From assembly GCA_024642205.1 (NCBI GenBank), contig JAHEBQ010000012.1:1-64000 (forward strand): 64,000 bases of DNA, in the 5' to 3' direction. The notes below the pieces were generated by a model, which did no database searches, had not been told where the DNA came from, and saw nothing but the letters and a program-made list of their open reading frames with translations. The translations under genes were made by a program, and so were the position numbers. This stretch comes from Planctomycetaceae bacterium. Its GTDB lineage: Bacteria; Planctomycetota; Planctomycetia; Pirellulales; Pirellulaceae. This document shows positions 36,472 through 45,619 of this stretch, one piece after another; the stretch's first letter is position 1; the number at the start of each line of letters is the position of its first letter.

Positions 36472-39400
36472 CTATCGAAAATCCCTTGATTTGATCTGCA
36501 GTTCTTCCAACCGGACCGACAAGTCTTCCAACCGGTTGACGACGACGTGGATGACGCCATTTTTCTTTTCCAGTTTTCCATGGGCAATCCAGGCAGGACT
36601 GCGGCGGGCAATTCGGTAATACCGTTGCCAGATGTTTTGCTTGACGACCAGATTTGCGGTTCCGGTTTCATCTTCCAAAGTCACAAACGTGATCCCTTTG
36701 GCCGTGGAAGGACGTTGGCGGAGAATGACCAACCCAGCCACGCGCAAATGACGATTGTTCTCTTTCTCGATCAACCCGTTACAAGTCGTTACGCGAAGTT
36801 CATTGAGCGACTCGCGGTAAAACGACATCGGATGAGCCCTCAGGGAAAGCCCAACGGAACGGTAGTCTTCGGTGACTTGATCCTGAACCTCAAGCAATGG
36901 AAGCGCGAACGTGTCATCATCACCTGCTTCCAGACGGGCAAACAACGGTTGATCTTTCGGCTTTTTCTCCTGCCCCAGCGCCTGCCAGAGCGCCGCCCGC
37001 CGGTCCTGGTTGAGTGACCCGAACGCATCCGCTTTGCTGAGCTGCGCAATCATGGCCTGACCCAACCCCGTTCGCCGGGTGAATTCAGAAACGCTCGTAA
37101 ACTCACCCGCTTGTCGCGCGGTTTCAATGATTTTCGCGGCACTGGATCGGAGCCCGGAAATCATCCGCAGCCCCAGTCGCAGGTCGCGCTCTTCATTTTC
37201 AATCGTGCAGTCCCAATCGCTGCCATTGACATCCACCGGTAGAACGTTCACCCCATGCCTTCGCGCGTCGGCCACCAGTTGAGCCGGCGCATAAAATCCC
37301 ATCGGCAAACTGTTGATGATCGCCGCGCAAAACGCTGCCGGGTAATACAGTTTCAGCCAGGCCGAAACGTAAACGAGCTTGGCAAAACTGGCAGCGTGAG
37401 ATTCGGGAAAACCGTACTCGCCAAAACCGCTGATCTGCCGAAAGACCTGCTCGGCGAACTCTTTCGTCAAACCGCGTGCTTTCATTCCCGCCATCAGTTT
37501 GTCATGAAACTGCTGAATCACACCGGTCTTTCGCCACTTGCCCATCGCTCGCCGCAACTGATCCGCTTCACCCGGAGTGAACCCGGCCGCGACAACCGCA
37601 AGCTTCATCGCCTGTTCCTGAAAAATCGGCACACCCAGCGTCCGGTGCAACACGGCTTTGATCTCCTCGTTGGGGTAGACCACCGGTTCATCGCCATTTC
37701 GGCGTCGCAAATAGGGATGGACCATGTTGCCCTGGATCGGGCCGGGGCGAACGATCGCGACTTCGATTACCAGGTCATACCAACAACGCGGTTTGAGACG
37801 CGGGAGCATGCTCATCTGGCCACGGCTTTCGACCTGAAACACGCCAATGGTGTCGGCGGCACAGATCATGTCATAGACTTTGGGATCTTCCTGTGGAAGA
37901 TTTGCCAGCGTACAGTGTCGCCCCCAATGCTGCTCGACCATGTGAAAGCACTTTCGAATTGCCGACAACATGCCCAGACAAAGACAGTCGACTTTCAGCA
38001 ACCCCAACTCTTCAAGATCATCCTTGTCCCACTGGATCACCGTCCGGCCATCCATCGCGGCATTCTCGATCGGCACCAGTTCATCGAGTTTCCCTTGCGT
38101 GATCACCATGCCACCGACGTGCTGGGAAAGATGTCGCGGAAAACCGAGCAAATCATTGACCAGGTAAGCGAGTCGGGCACCGACTTCGGATTCGGGATCA
38201 ATCCCCACGTCGCGCATTTTCCCGGTCAAGTCGCTTTCTGATGCATAGCCTTCGACATGCTTGGCCAGCGCGTCGACACGGTCAAGCGAAAGCCCGAGGG
38301 CTTTGCCGACGTCGCGGATGGCACTCCGAACACGATAGGTGATCACGGTAGCAGCCAGCCCCGCCCGGTCGCGACCATATTTGTTGTAGAGGTACTGCAG
38401 AACTTCCTCGCGGCGTTCATGTTCAAAATCAACGTCGATGTCGGGGGCTTCATTTCTTTCCTTGCTGATAAAACGCTCGAACAGCAGTTCGGTCGTATCG
38501 GGGTCCACCGATGTGACGCCCAGGCAAAAACAGACCGCCGAGTTCGCCGCCGACCCACGGCCCTGGCATAGAATCCCACGGCTGCGAGCGAATCGAACCA
38601 GATCCCAGACGGTCAAGAAATACGCTTCGTAGCTCAATTCGTCGATCAGTTTCAATTCGTGGTTGATTTGCGATTGCACTTTGGCCGGAACACCTCCGGG
38701 ATAACGATTACCGGCCCCCGCACGGGTCAGGTCACTCAAATACTCGATCGGTGTTGTTCCGGGAGGAGCCAGCTCCTCGGGATACTCGTACCGAAGTTGA
38801 CTGAGGCAAAAATCGCAGCGGTCAACAATCTCATCCGTGCGAGCCAGCGCTTCGGGGATCGCCGCAAATGCAAGCTGTCGTTGCTCCACCGATTGCAGGT
38901 GTCGCTGGGCATTGGGCAACAGCAAGTCACCACTTGAGGCCACCGTGGTTCGATGCCTGGTCGCGGTCAACACATCATGGAGCGGCAACCGGGCCGGAGC
39001 GTGGTACAGGACATCTCCGGAAGCGACCAAGGGGAGGTCGGTCGATTGCGAAAGCTGTTTCAGTTGTTCAATCCGCCAAGCATCATCCACCCCGCGATAA
39101 AGTGCAGCCAGCAAATAAGCCCGATCCCCAAAAACCTCCCGGTAAACAAAAAAGGGGACAGGTCCATTTTTTGGGATTCCGTGGCCGTTCACTCCGTGAA
39201 CGTGCGCTATTTCGCGGAGCGGAATGCCACATTCCAAAACTCCTCGGCATCCTTCCCGATTTTGCGTTCCGCTTTCCGACTTCCCAAAGTACCAGTCATA
39301 GCTCGGGTGCGTTTCATCGATGTGATCCGTTCGCTGGCGGTCGCCGCGAAAACAAGGGACCACACCGGCTAACAACCCGTCGGAGTGATTGACGATATCG

Positions 39401-39798
39401 GCCAAAGACAACCAACATTCTCCTTTGGGCGCACGCCGCCGACCGACGGTAATCAGCCGTGAAAGGTTGGCGTAAGCTTTTCGATCGGTCGCCCAAAGTA
39501 CGACGGGCGGCGCGTCATTGGGGATGATTTCAGCACCGATGATCAGTTTCAAGCCCGTTGCTTTATTTGGTGAATGATCGTTATTTGCAGAATCGTCTCG
39601 AGCAGAATGGCCGGGGCAAGGATTGCTGGTGGCTTCTCGCGCTGCTCCAAAAGCACGCACGACTCCGGCTAATGTGTTCTCATCAGTTACGGCAAGTGCA
39701 CGGTACCCCAGTTCAACCGCGCAGCCGACCAATTCATCCGCGTGTGAACCGCCGGCAAGAAAAGAGTAGTTCGTTTTGCAATGAAGTTCGGAGTACAT
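36472..39798 (-). CDS. dnaE2: Error-prone DNA polymerase III alpha subunit (DnaE2/ImuC)
   Basis: This 1108-residue C-family polymerase has an N-terminal PHP domain (ELHCKTNYSFLAGGSHADELV), the catalytic Asp segment PDIDVDFEHERREEVLQYLYNKYG, the palm and finger blocks (GVFQVESRGQMSMLPRLKPRCWYDLVIE and PIFQEQAMKLAVVAAGFTPGEAD), the helix-hairpin-helix region and an OB fold near residues 1005-1075. The short C-terminus without a tau-binding tail fits DnaE2. It works with ImuA and ImuB in SOS translesion synthesis. Between residues about 170 and 218 it has an extra stretch (positions 39146-39292) that breaks the usual YDW-YREVFGDR junction; see the repeat entry. Confidence 0.96.
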   Translation of the reverse strand: MYSELHCKTNYSFLAGGSHADELVGCAVELGYRALAVTDENTLAGVVRAFGAAREATSNPCPGHSARDDSANNDHSPNKATGLKLIIGAEIIPNDAPPVVLWATDRKAYANLSRLITVGRRRAPKGECWLSLADIVNHSDGLLAGVVPCFRGDRQRTDHIDETHPSYDWYFGKSESGTQNREGCRGVLECGIPLREIAHVHGVNGHGIPKNGPVPFFVYREVFGDRAYLLAALYRGVDDAWRIEQLKQLSQSTDLPLVASGDVLYHAPARLPLHDVLTATRHRTTVASSGDLLLPNAQRHLQSVEQRQLAFAAIPEALARTDEIVDRCDFCLSQLRYEYPEELAPPGTTPIEYLSDLTRAGAGNRYPGGVPAKVQSQINHELKLIDELSYEAYFLTVWDLVRFARSRGILCQGRGSAANSAVCFCLGVTSVDPDTTELLFERFISKERNEAPDIDVDFEHERREEVLQYLYNKYGRDRAGLAATVITYRVRSAIRDVGKALGLSLDRVDALAKHVEGYASESDLTGKMRDVGIDPESEVGARLAYLVNDLLGFPRHLSQHVGGMVITQGKLDELVPIENAAMDGRTVIQWDKDDLEELGLLKVDCLCLGMLSAIRKCFHMVEQHWGRHCTLANLPQEDPKVYDMICAADTIGVFQVESRGQMSMLPRLKPRCWYDLVIEVAIVRPGPIQGNMVHPYLRRRNGDEPVVYPNEEIKAVLHRTLGVPIFQEQAMKLAVVAAGFTPGEADQLRRAMGKWRKTGVIQQFHDKLMAGMKARGLTKEFAEQVFRQISGFGEYGFPESHAASFAKLVYVSAWLKLYYPAAFCAAIINSLPMGFYAPAQLVADARRHGVNVLPVDVNGSDWDCTIENEERDLRLGLRMISGLRSSAAKIIETARQAGEFTSVSEFTRRTGLGQAMIAQLSKADAFGSLNQDRRAALWQALGQEKKPKDQPLFARLEAGDDDTFALPLLEVQDQVTEDYRSVGLSLRAHPMSFYRESLNELRVTTCNGLIEKENNRHLRVAGLVILRQRPSTAKGITFVTLEDETGTANLVVKQNIWQRYYRIARRSPAWIAHGKLEKKNGVIHVVVNRLEDLSVRLEELQIKSRDFR
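39146..39292. repeat. REP-like repeat inserted in frame in dnaE2
   Basis: This stretch lies between the codons for the conserved SYDW and YREVFGDR blocks, which are adjacent in other DnaE2 proteins. Its plus strand begins with AAAGGGGACAGGTCC-type sequence, a motif I know from REP-type repeats of planctomycetes. It contains a perfect GTTCAC/GTGAAC hairpin and an ATTCCG/CGGAAT pair around 39176-39229. The encoded 48 residues are Gly-rich and have no counterpart in the family. The repeat call is by pattern; other copies were not seen in this window. Confidence 0.55.
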
Positions 39799-39856
39799 GG
39801 TTTGAATTTTTATTTACCTGAAATGTTGGGCGATATCCGCGCGGTTACACGATGGA

Positions 39857-41980
39857 TCAAAACTCCCCATGCAGAAACCAGCTGCCGCTTCGCAAATCTT
39901 GGTAAATCCAGAAATGCTGATGCGTTTCTGTTTCGACTCGCCAGTAATCACGACAGACGGTTAACCCTCGCCACCAACCCGTTTCAATCCGCTCCGGTCC
40001 CCAGGACGCGATGATCTTTTGCGGTTGAGCACCGTTTGGTTGCGTCCGGTTGGGCCGAACCTGAAACAGAGCAGGGGATCGAACCGTCACCATTTCGGCC
40101 AACCGCAGGCGTTGCTCGCCGGTTCGCATTTCGTATTCCGCATCCCACATTTGACATCTCAACTGCATCGGCGAATGCAACAATCGAAACGGCCTTGCAA
40201 GCACGTGTGACTGCTTGAGTGGCTTTGTTTTTTGGCGGCGATGTTTGCGATGGGGGTCCACCAGCGGTCTCAATCGAAACGAATACTCTGGCTGGGCTCC
40301 CGACAAAAGTACCGGGTAAACGACATTCGACGCACCCAACCGGTTGGCCAAACGGTTGATCAAATGGGCCAGCGATTGACGATCAAGCCGGGGGTTCTCG
40401 TCAAAAAGCTGTCTCTGTTGCTGAGCCAACAAAACGTCCGACGTAACGCTGACCGCGATTTCCTGAACTTGAATCGTCGTGTAACGGTGGAACTGGCTTT
40501 CGGTTGGCGGAGGATCCGTGTCGCGGGCCTCGGGTTCCGCCGATTTGGAATTCTGCATTGGATTGGATGCTTTTTGAGAGTCGGCGTTGGTGGCGGCTTG
40601 CCCTGCAAAACTGCGCATTCCCCCGGAGCGAAAAGCCACATTCTTGCCGTGTTTCTTTTTTCGAAACTTGCGGGTGTGAGGGGAAAGGACCTGCTCCAAC
40701 TGCATCTCCATCAGCGGCATCACCTGGTTTGTCTGGGCGGACGGCTGAAACAAATTGACACGAAACTCAAGCGGCGGACCGGACTGACAAACCAGGCGAA
40801 CCGTCCACTCCAGCGCCCCCCGCTGCCTGGACCGCATTTGCTCACAAAGCCCACCGACCAATCGAGCAATGATGATTTCGATCGTTTCACGATGATGGGT
40901 CGGATACTCCAGCAGCTGTTCGGCGACAAACTCCGCCGGTTTGCGCCGCGCGGCGACCGGCTCTTCGACTTCCCCCGTCAGCTGATCCAGCCGCCGATGG
41001 ATCGCATCGCCAAATCGCATCGCCAAATCGTTCCGGGACAGCCGTTGAAGCTGCCCGATCGTTTCGACACCCAGCTGATACAACGTGTCGGTCACGGTGG
41101 GCTGGAGACGAAGTGCTTCAACGGGGAGCTGTTGGATCAGCAGTTCCATTTGATCCGGCTTTTTTTCTGGCGCAGAGGAAGGAGCGCGGCGGTCGGAGGC
41201 GTGCGAGGTCGGGTGACTCGCACCTAGCTCGCTGGACCACGCGGTGGCCAGGGGCAATACAATTGGCTGTTGGTGTTGAGCAAAATACTGTCCGGCAACA
41301 TAGCGAGCCAGCGCCCAAGCGGCTCCGACCGTACCGGCAATCGCGATTCGGGGCAGAAAACCTAACGCTTCGCAGTGCACCACTAGTTGCCGGGCAAGCT
41401 GATTTTCATCGCCAAACAGATGTGCCAAGCCGGTCACCTCGAGCAACAACGAATCGGGTCGTCGCCCACGGTTGAAGTCCCGAGGGTCAATCGTTTCCAA
41501 ACCCACAATCGGACTGAAGGCTTCCAGTGAATCAGCAAGCGCCCCGATCGCTTCGACGTCGGCATCGGGGTCGTGCTCGAAAACATGAAAGTCACCGCTG
41601 TGGTGGAGCAAGGATTTGGCTTCCGAAAGCGGCATTTCAACGCAAGCACCATCTTGCATGGCCAATGGGCTGGCCGCCGCGATGATTTGACCGCGCCGCG
41701 AATCACGACGGAACAGTACAATTCGTTGACGCCGCAACCGAGGCTCGCTAACCACCAGTCGCTGGATGGGCCAATTGGGAAACCAGAGACAAAGGATCCT
41801 CTTGACGGTCGGTGGTCGGTTCGTATTCGCGTTCGCAGCAACCCGGTTTTTCGGGCTTTGACGCGACGGTTTGATGCAATGCGATTGGTCAACCGGCTGC
41901 CGGTCGAACCCCTCGCTTGTTTGCTGACAAGTTTTTGCGATTTCGATTTCGTGAATGCTGTTCATGATCACGTCGTGCAA
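39857..41980 (-). CDS. imuB: ImuB-like Y-family polymerase homologue
   Basis: This 707-residue protein belongs to the catalytically inactive Y-family proteins. The conserved block begins RILCLWFPNWPIQRL at about residue 62, where active Y-family enzymes have an Asp-containing motif; here WFPNWPI has no acidic residue. The palm/finger region, then the HhH (TDTLYQLGVETIGQLQRLS) and little-finger regions follow. A long non-conserved C-terminal part is rich in Gln, Arg and Pro. ImuB is the hub that tethers DnaE2 and the beta clamp. The first 60 residues are not conserved, so the start may lie further downstream (for example 41965). It overlaps imuA by 92 bases. Confidence 0.93.
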   Translation of the reverse strand: MHDVIMNSIHEIEIAKTCQQTSEGFDRQPVDQSHCIKPSRQSPKNRVAANANTNRPPTVKRILCLWFPNWPIQRLVVSEPRLRRQRIVLFRRDSRRGQIIAAASPLAMQDGACVEMPLSEAKSLLHHSGDFHVFEHDPDADVEAIGALADSLEAFSPIVGLETIDPRDFNRGRRPDSLLLEVTGLAHLFGDENQLARQLVVHCEALGFLPRIAIAGTVGAAWALARYVAGQYFAQHQQPIVLPLATAWSSELGASHPTSHASDRRAPSSAPEKKPDQMELLIQQLPVEALRLQPTVTDTLYQLGVETIGQLQRLSRNDLAMRFGDAIHRRLDQLTGEVEEPVAARRKPAEFVAEQLLEYPTHHRETIEIIIARLVGGLCEQMRSRQRGALEWTVRLVCQSGPPLEFRVNLFQPSAQTNQVMPLMEMQLEQVLSPHTRKFRKKKHGKNVAFRSGGMRSFAGQAATNADSQKASNPMQNSKSAEPEARDTDPPPTESQFHRYTTIQVQEIAVSVTSDVLLAQQQRQLFDENPRLDRQSLAHLINRLANRLGASNVVYPVLLSGAQPEYSFRLRPLVDPHRKHRRQKTKPLKQSHVLARPFRLLHSPMQLRCQMWDAEYEMRTGEQRLRLAEMVTVRSPALFQVRPNRTQPNGAQPQKIIASWGPERIETGWWRGLTVCRDYWRVETETHQHFWIYQDLRSGSWFLHGEF

Positions 41981-42755
41981 GTTGCACGTTCCCTGTGATG
42001 GTATTGATCGAAAGTTTGACTGTTTTTCCTGTGTGCGTTCCGCGGCAACGCGTCAACTGCAGGCAAACCTGCTGTTCCGGGTTAGCGGGAAGCTGCCCAG
42101 GCGGGTGGGAAAGAGACCTGCGGTCGGGAGTGTACGGAGTCGAAAGACCTTCGCCCAGCGTGCAGCCCAGACCGGGCTCTGGCATATGGCTGACAATCCA
42201 TTGCACTTCGGCCCAACTTGGTTGACGGGCGGCCTGGATCGGCTGAATGAACAGCCCCAGGCAACCGCCTGTTTCGGCTGACAGTTGAAACCGACGAAAC
42301 CACCGTTCGTCAATTAGATCCAGTGGCCCCCAAACAGCAGCCACTGCAGGACAACGCAAGGCCTGGTCAATCGACCAGAGAAGATCCGTTTGAAACTCTT
42401 CTTGAGTCCCCCCCAAATTTTCAGTACGCAAAATAATCAAGTTGTCGAGGTTGATCCCGATCGCAGCAGCAGCAGCAGGGTAAAACTGATTGAGTGGATC
42501 CAAAACGACTAAGGCCCCGCCATCCTGACACGCTTGCCGCGCCACGAGCAGCGAAAGATAATCCGCTCCCTGCCCACCACCGGTCAACCACTGAACCAAG
42601 GTACCGCGCTGGTATCCGCTGGCAGGAAGCAGCCGGTCTATCACCGTACAACCGCTGGAAACACGAATCCCGTCATCCACCCTTCCTGCCGTTTCAAAAC
42701 TGCGAATCTGATCCCGCAACCGGTCGAGTAGTTTTTGAGTCGCCATGCAATGCAT
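41889..42755 (-). CDS. imuA: ImuA-like RecA/SulA-superfamily protein
   Basis: This 288-residue protein is the first gene of the imuA-imuB-dnaE2 mutasome cassette. It has a RecA-like core with a Gly-rich GGGQGAD segment in place of a classical Walker A, an LVVLDPLNQFYPAAAAAIG strand-helix and AAVWGPLDLIDERWFRRFQLSAE. The last 45 residues are rich in Arg, Asn and His and are encoded where imuB also reads. The start may be 42755 or 42746 (ATG); neither has a strong ribosome-binding site. Its role with ImuB in translesion synthesis is known from the family; details of the overlap are from the sequence. Confidence 0.88.
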   Translation of the reverse strand: MHCMATQKLLDRLRDQIRSFETAGRVDDGIRVSSGCTVIDRLLPASGYQRGTLVQWLTGGGQGADYLSLLVARQACQDGGALVVLDPLNQFYPAAAAAIGINLDNLIILRTENLGGTQEEFQTDLLWSIDQALRCPAVAAVWGPLDLIDERWFRRFQLSAETGGCLGLFIQPIQAARQPSWAEVQWIVSHMPEPGLGCTLGEGLSTPYTPDRRSLSHPPGQLPANPEQQVCLQLTRCRGTHTGKTVKLSINTITGNVQLARRDHEQHSRNRNRKNLSANKRGVRPAAG

Positions 42756-43160
42756 CCCGGCTTTTGCCTAATGTTTCACCCAGGTTATCCAGCCCCATGG
42801 ACTCCTCTGGTCACTCATCGGCACAAAATTCAAATAAATGTTCAGTAGTGTTCGCAAGTACATTTATGCAGATTACGAGCGGTTTGCAAGCGAAAATCAG
42901 AAGAAATGAAAAACACCTGAAAAGCCCGCTTGTCCCCCGGAACAAACCGACCGATCAAGATGTTGAAAAGACGTCGAAACAAGAAAACCAGGGTCGAACC
43001 CCAGAATCACGGTCCAACTGAAATCACTGGCGAAATGAACGGCATTCACGCTGCCCCACCAAGCATTTCATCCGCCAGTCAATGATTGATCCAAACCCGC
43101 AGGCTGGAATTCATGGTTTGCGAACCGACTCGGCCACCGGATAACGCTCCGGCTCACAAT
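42756..43160. other. Spacer upstream of the imu cassette
   Basis: About 405 bases. It must hold the promoter and any SOS operator of imuA. The dyad at 42849-42862 is listed separately. No gene is recognised. Confidence 0.45.
42849..42862. promoter_or_regulatory. Candidate LexA-type dyad upstream of imuA
   Basis: TGT and ACA enclose eight bases with an inner C and G also in symmetry (TGTnCnnnnGnACA). This has the shape of a TGT-N8-ACA SOS box. It lies about 95 bases before the imuA start, a plausible operator position. Planctomycete LexA specificity is not known to me, so the match is weak evidence. Confidence 0.3.
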
Positions 43161-44210
43161 CTAACGGGACCCGTCAAAGGTTTCCGGATAGATAACCAAC
43201 TCAATCCGCCGATTCGGACTGATGCCGCCGGTGATACCCTGGGGATGCCGAGGACGATTGCTTGCCATTGCCATGGTAAACATCTGCGTTTTGGGGAGAC
43301 CCAAGCGTACCAGGTTATCAAAAACCGCAAGTGCTTGTGTCGCCGTCAACTGGTGATGCGTCATTGTCGCCGGATTGAGGGGCGTGTTATCCCAATGGGC
43401 TTCGATACCGATAATCTGCTTGGGAAAATTCTGAAGAATCGTCGAAACAATATTCTGCATCACCGGAAGCTGCGCCGGCTGAATCTGATAGGTCCCGGGG
43501 ACAAACATCCGATCCGAGGGGAACTCAATCCGAATCACATCCCCATCCATGCGGGCTTGGCCTCCCGGGATCTGAATGTTTGACAGTCGCTGCATCAAGC
43601 TGTTGTTTGCGCGGATTGTCGCTCCTCCGGCAAATCGAGTCGGCGCCGAATTTCCACCGAAACCCGTCAGCTGAGCCTGGGTCTGTGAAGACGGATTGTT
43701 TTGCACTGTAGCCAGTTGCTGAACCGCGGACTGACGGGCCAATTCCGTTTGCTGAATCCATCCCGAAGCATCCGCCAACTGCTCTTTGAGTGTCTGATTG
43801 TATTGATTGGCAAGCTGCAGCTTCTGTTTCAGACCAGCAATTTCGGTATTCAACAACTGGTTGTCCGAATCGTATGCGCCCACACGTTGGTTCAACACCT
43901 GAACGTCATTGGCCATCGCGGCATATTGTTGCGAATTCTGAATGCCAATGCCCCCGCCTACCGGTTGATTACCAATATAGGATTGCTGCTGTCGGCTATT
44001 GTTGGCGTAAAGTGAATTCTCGCCCTGACCACCAAACATACGGGTTGAACGTCCAAAATCAAACAGCGACGTTCGATTTGCCTGTGAGTTCGAAACCGGT
44101 TGCCGACACCCGATCGCGGACAGGAAAGTTGCTGAAACGCCAACCATGATCGCAAGGTAGAATCGAGCTGTCTTTCGTCGTTGGCGATTGTATGTGTGGT
44201 CGTTGTTCAT
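43161..44210 (-). CDS. OmpA-family lipoprotein with a coiled-coil spacer
   Basis: This 349-residue protein has a signal peptide ending in a lipobox (LSAIGCRQ, Cys35). A Gln/Asn/Ser-rich linker follows, then a coiled coil (about 100-175, VLNQRVGAYDSDNQLLNTEIAGLKQKL and on). The C-terminal OmpA-like domain (about 215-345) has an IEAHWDNTPLN strand, THHQLTATQALAVFDNLVRLG helix and NRRIELVIYP, where Asn-Arg-Arg supplies the diaminopimelate-binding Arg. The usual binding Asp is replaced by Ala/Leu-rich sequence around ALAVFD, so its peptidoglycan binding is likely but not certain. It probably links the outer membrane or a lipid layer to the wall. Confidence 0.85.
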   Translation of the reverse strand: MNNDHTYNRQRRKTARFYLAIMVGVSATFLSAIGCRQPVSNSQANRTSLFDFGRSTRMFGGQGENSLYANNSRQQQSYIGNQPVGGGIGIQNSQQYAAMANDVQVLNQRVGAYDSDNQLLNTEIAGLKQKLQLANQYNQTLKEQLADASGWIQQTELARQSAVQQLATVQNNPSSQTQAQLTGFGGNSAPTRFAGGATIRANNSLMQRLSNIQIPGGQARMDGDVIRIEFPSDRMFVPGTYQIQPAQLPVMQNIVSTILQNFPKQIIGIEAHWDNTPLNPATMTHHQLTATQALAVFDNLVRLGLPKTQMFTMAMASNRPRHPQGITGGISPNRRIELVIYPETFDGSR

Positions 44211-45034
44211 GACGAAACAGGCGTTGAAAAATGGGGCAGAATTGTTTGATACCGCCAGATTTTGTGGCCGAAAACAGGTCGGACTTTAGCGAGGTGGGAA
44301 AACCCGGTAAACCCCGAATGGCATCGCGCATGCAACGCCCGACCAGATCTTTAACCTGATTTCGCCAATCACGTCAAAAAATCAGCAAAACAGACCGGCG
44401 AGTCCGGAGATTCAATGCAGCACCGGCACCCATTTCGGAGAATGCTAGCAACCAGTGATTGCCGTTCGTTGCATTCCTGCATGAAATCTGGCGATTTGCA
44501 AAATCGACAGCGACTCCGTTTAACCAATCGCAACCAGCGGCCGTTTTAGGACCCGAGTCGTCTGCGTTAGCCAGGAATAAGGCGATGCCATGAGCCCAGG
44601 GCATCCGCATTTTCTTTTCGACAAAGAAACGACCAGCACAGAATCTGCTTGGCTTTGTCCAGGGTTTTGTCATGAAAAACATGGGTGGTTCTTTTGTTTT
44701 CGGGCACCTCTTGGTGATCCAATGGAGGATCGAAAGGGAAATGATCAGGTGGCATTTCACTCCCTGAAATGCCACCTACGGAATGAATGGCCACACACTC
44801 GTCGTGCTCCGCCAACTGGCATGCCTGTCCGGAAGACGATTTTGATTTATCGCTCGGAATACCCAACTGAGATAAAGTGATGGACAGGAGACACAGACTC
44901 GCAGGACGCCTGCACGTTTGGATTGCCAGTGAGTACTGGATAAATCCGGCAGTCTCGCGCAGTGGGTTACCTGCTGCCACCCCGATTGGGGGTCAGGAAA
45001 TCATAGCAAGTGCCATTGCGTTAACGCCTTCGGC
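44211..45034. other. Long spacer with one strong hairpin
   Basis: About 820 bases between two minus-strand genes. All open frames are short and without support. It contains the 13-bp perfect inverted repeat at 44747-44777. The function of the rest is not visible. Confidence 0.45.
44747..44777. repeat. Perfect 13-bp inverted repeat
   Basis: AGGTGGCATTTCA and TGAAATGCCACCT enclose a five-base loop CTCCC. A 13-bp perfect stem with a short loop is far beyond chance for a short spacer. No T-run follows, so it is not a standard terminator. It could be a REP-type repeat, a protein-binding dyad or an RNA stem. Confidence 0.7.
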
Positions 45035-45616
45035 TCACGAATCCATTGAAGACAGGTTTGGAAATGCCTGCTGGGAATCATGCGCATTTTCAACTGGTTG
45101 CACGTTGGACTCCAAAGGAGCGATATCTGCGCTGAACTTTTTTGCAGATTCCGGATAGGTTCCGTAAAAACGCTTGATCCAATGTCGCTGACGTTTCTGT
45201 TCCATGTGTCGCTCCCAACCTCGTCGGATCAAGAACCGATCCGAGATCCGTTGGTTGGTTACTTCGGCGAGAATTGCGTCGGAGCGTTTGATAAACGCGA
45301 TCTGTGTCAGAACATCGAGCGCACGATAAAACGTTTTCAATTGTGTATTGAGTGAAGACTCTACGTAGGAAAGAGTCAAGAAATTTCGATGACCCATGGG
45401 CTGGTTATAGAACAGCCGACAGACATCCTGTCGATGGCGTTTGCTCCTCATCGCTTGCAACCAGTGGGCTTCCAACCGGGAGGCATATTTGGGCCAGGGC
45501 CGCAGTTGCACTCGTACAAATTGGCCTTGGACGACCTCGATCATTCCGTACGGACGTTGACGCAATGTTTCCTGATTGGCTTCGATTTTTCGAATCGACT
45601 CTATGAGTGACTTCAT
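45035..45616 (-). CDS. Conserved protein of unknown function next to prepilin peptidase
   Basis: This 193-residue soluble protein is rich in Arg, Gln and aromatic residues and lacks a signal peptide, membrane helix or Cys cluster. The central HRNFLTLSYVESSLNTQLKTFYRALDVLTQIAFIKRSDAILAEVTNQRISDRFLIRRGWERH segment is probably helical. I do not recognise a family. The ATG lies three bases after the stop of the prepilin peptidase, with AAGGG between, so the two are tightly coupled and may act together in type IV pilus or secretion assembly. That link is inferred from spacing only. Confidence 0.72.
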   Translation of the reverse strand: MKSLIESIRKIEANQETLRQRPYGMIEVVQGQFVRVQLRPWPKYASRLEAHWLQAMRSKRHRQDVCRLFYNQPMGHRNFLTLSYVESSLNTQLKTFYRALDVLTQIAFIKRSDAILAEVTNQRISDRFLIRRGWERHMEQKRQRHWIKRFYGTYPESAKKFSADIAPLESNVQPVENAHDSQQAFPNLSSMDS

Positions 45617-45619
45617 CCC

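Noticed and set aside
37255..38241. Long plus-strand open frame of 328 codons
   Set aside because: It lies wholly antisense to dnaE2; composition and lack of a domain show that it is a shadow of the real gene.
40232..41227. Long plus-strand open frame of 331 codons
   Set aside because: Antisense to imuB, rich in Arg, Gln and Leu without any recognised motif.
42840..42853. Two GTTC words six bases apart upstream of imuA, like the alpha-proteobacterial LexA box
   Set aside because: That box needs GTTC-N7-GTTC; here the gap is six. The TGT-N8-ACA dyad beside it is a better, though weak, candidate.
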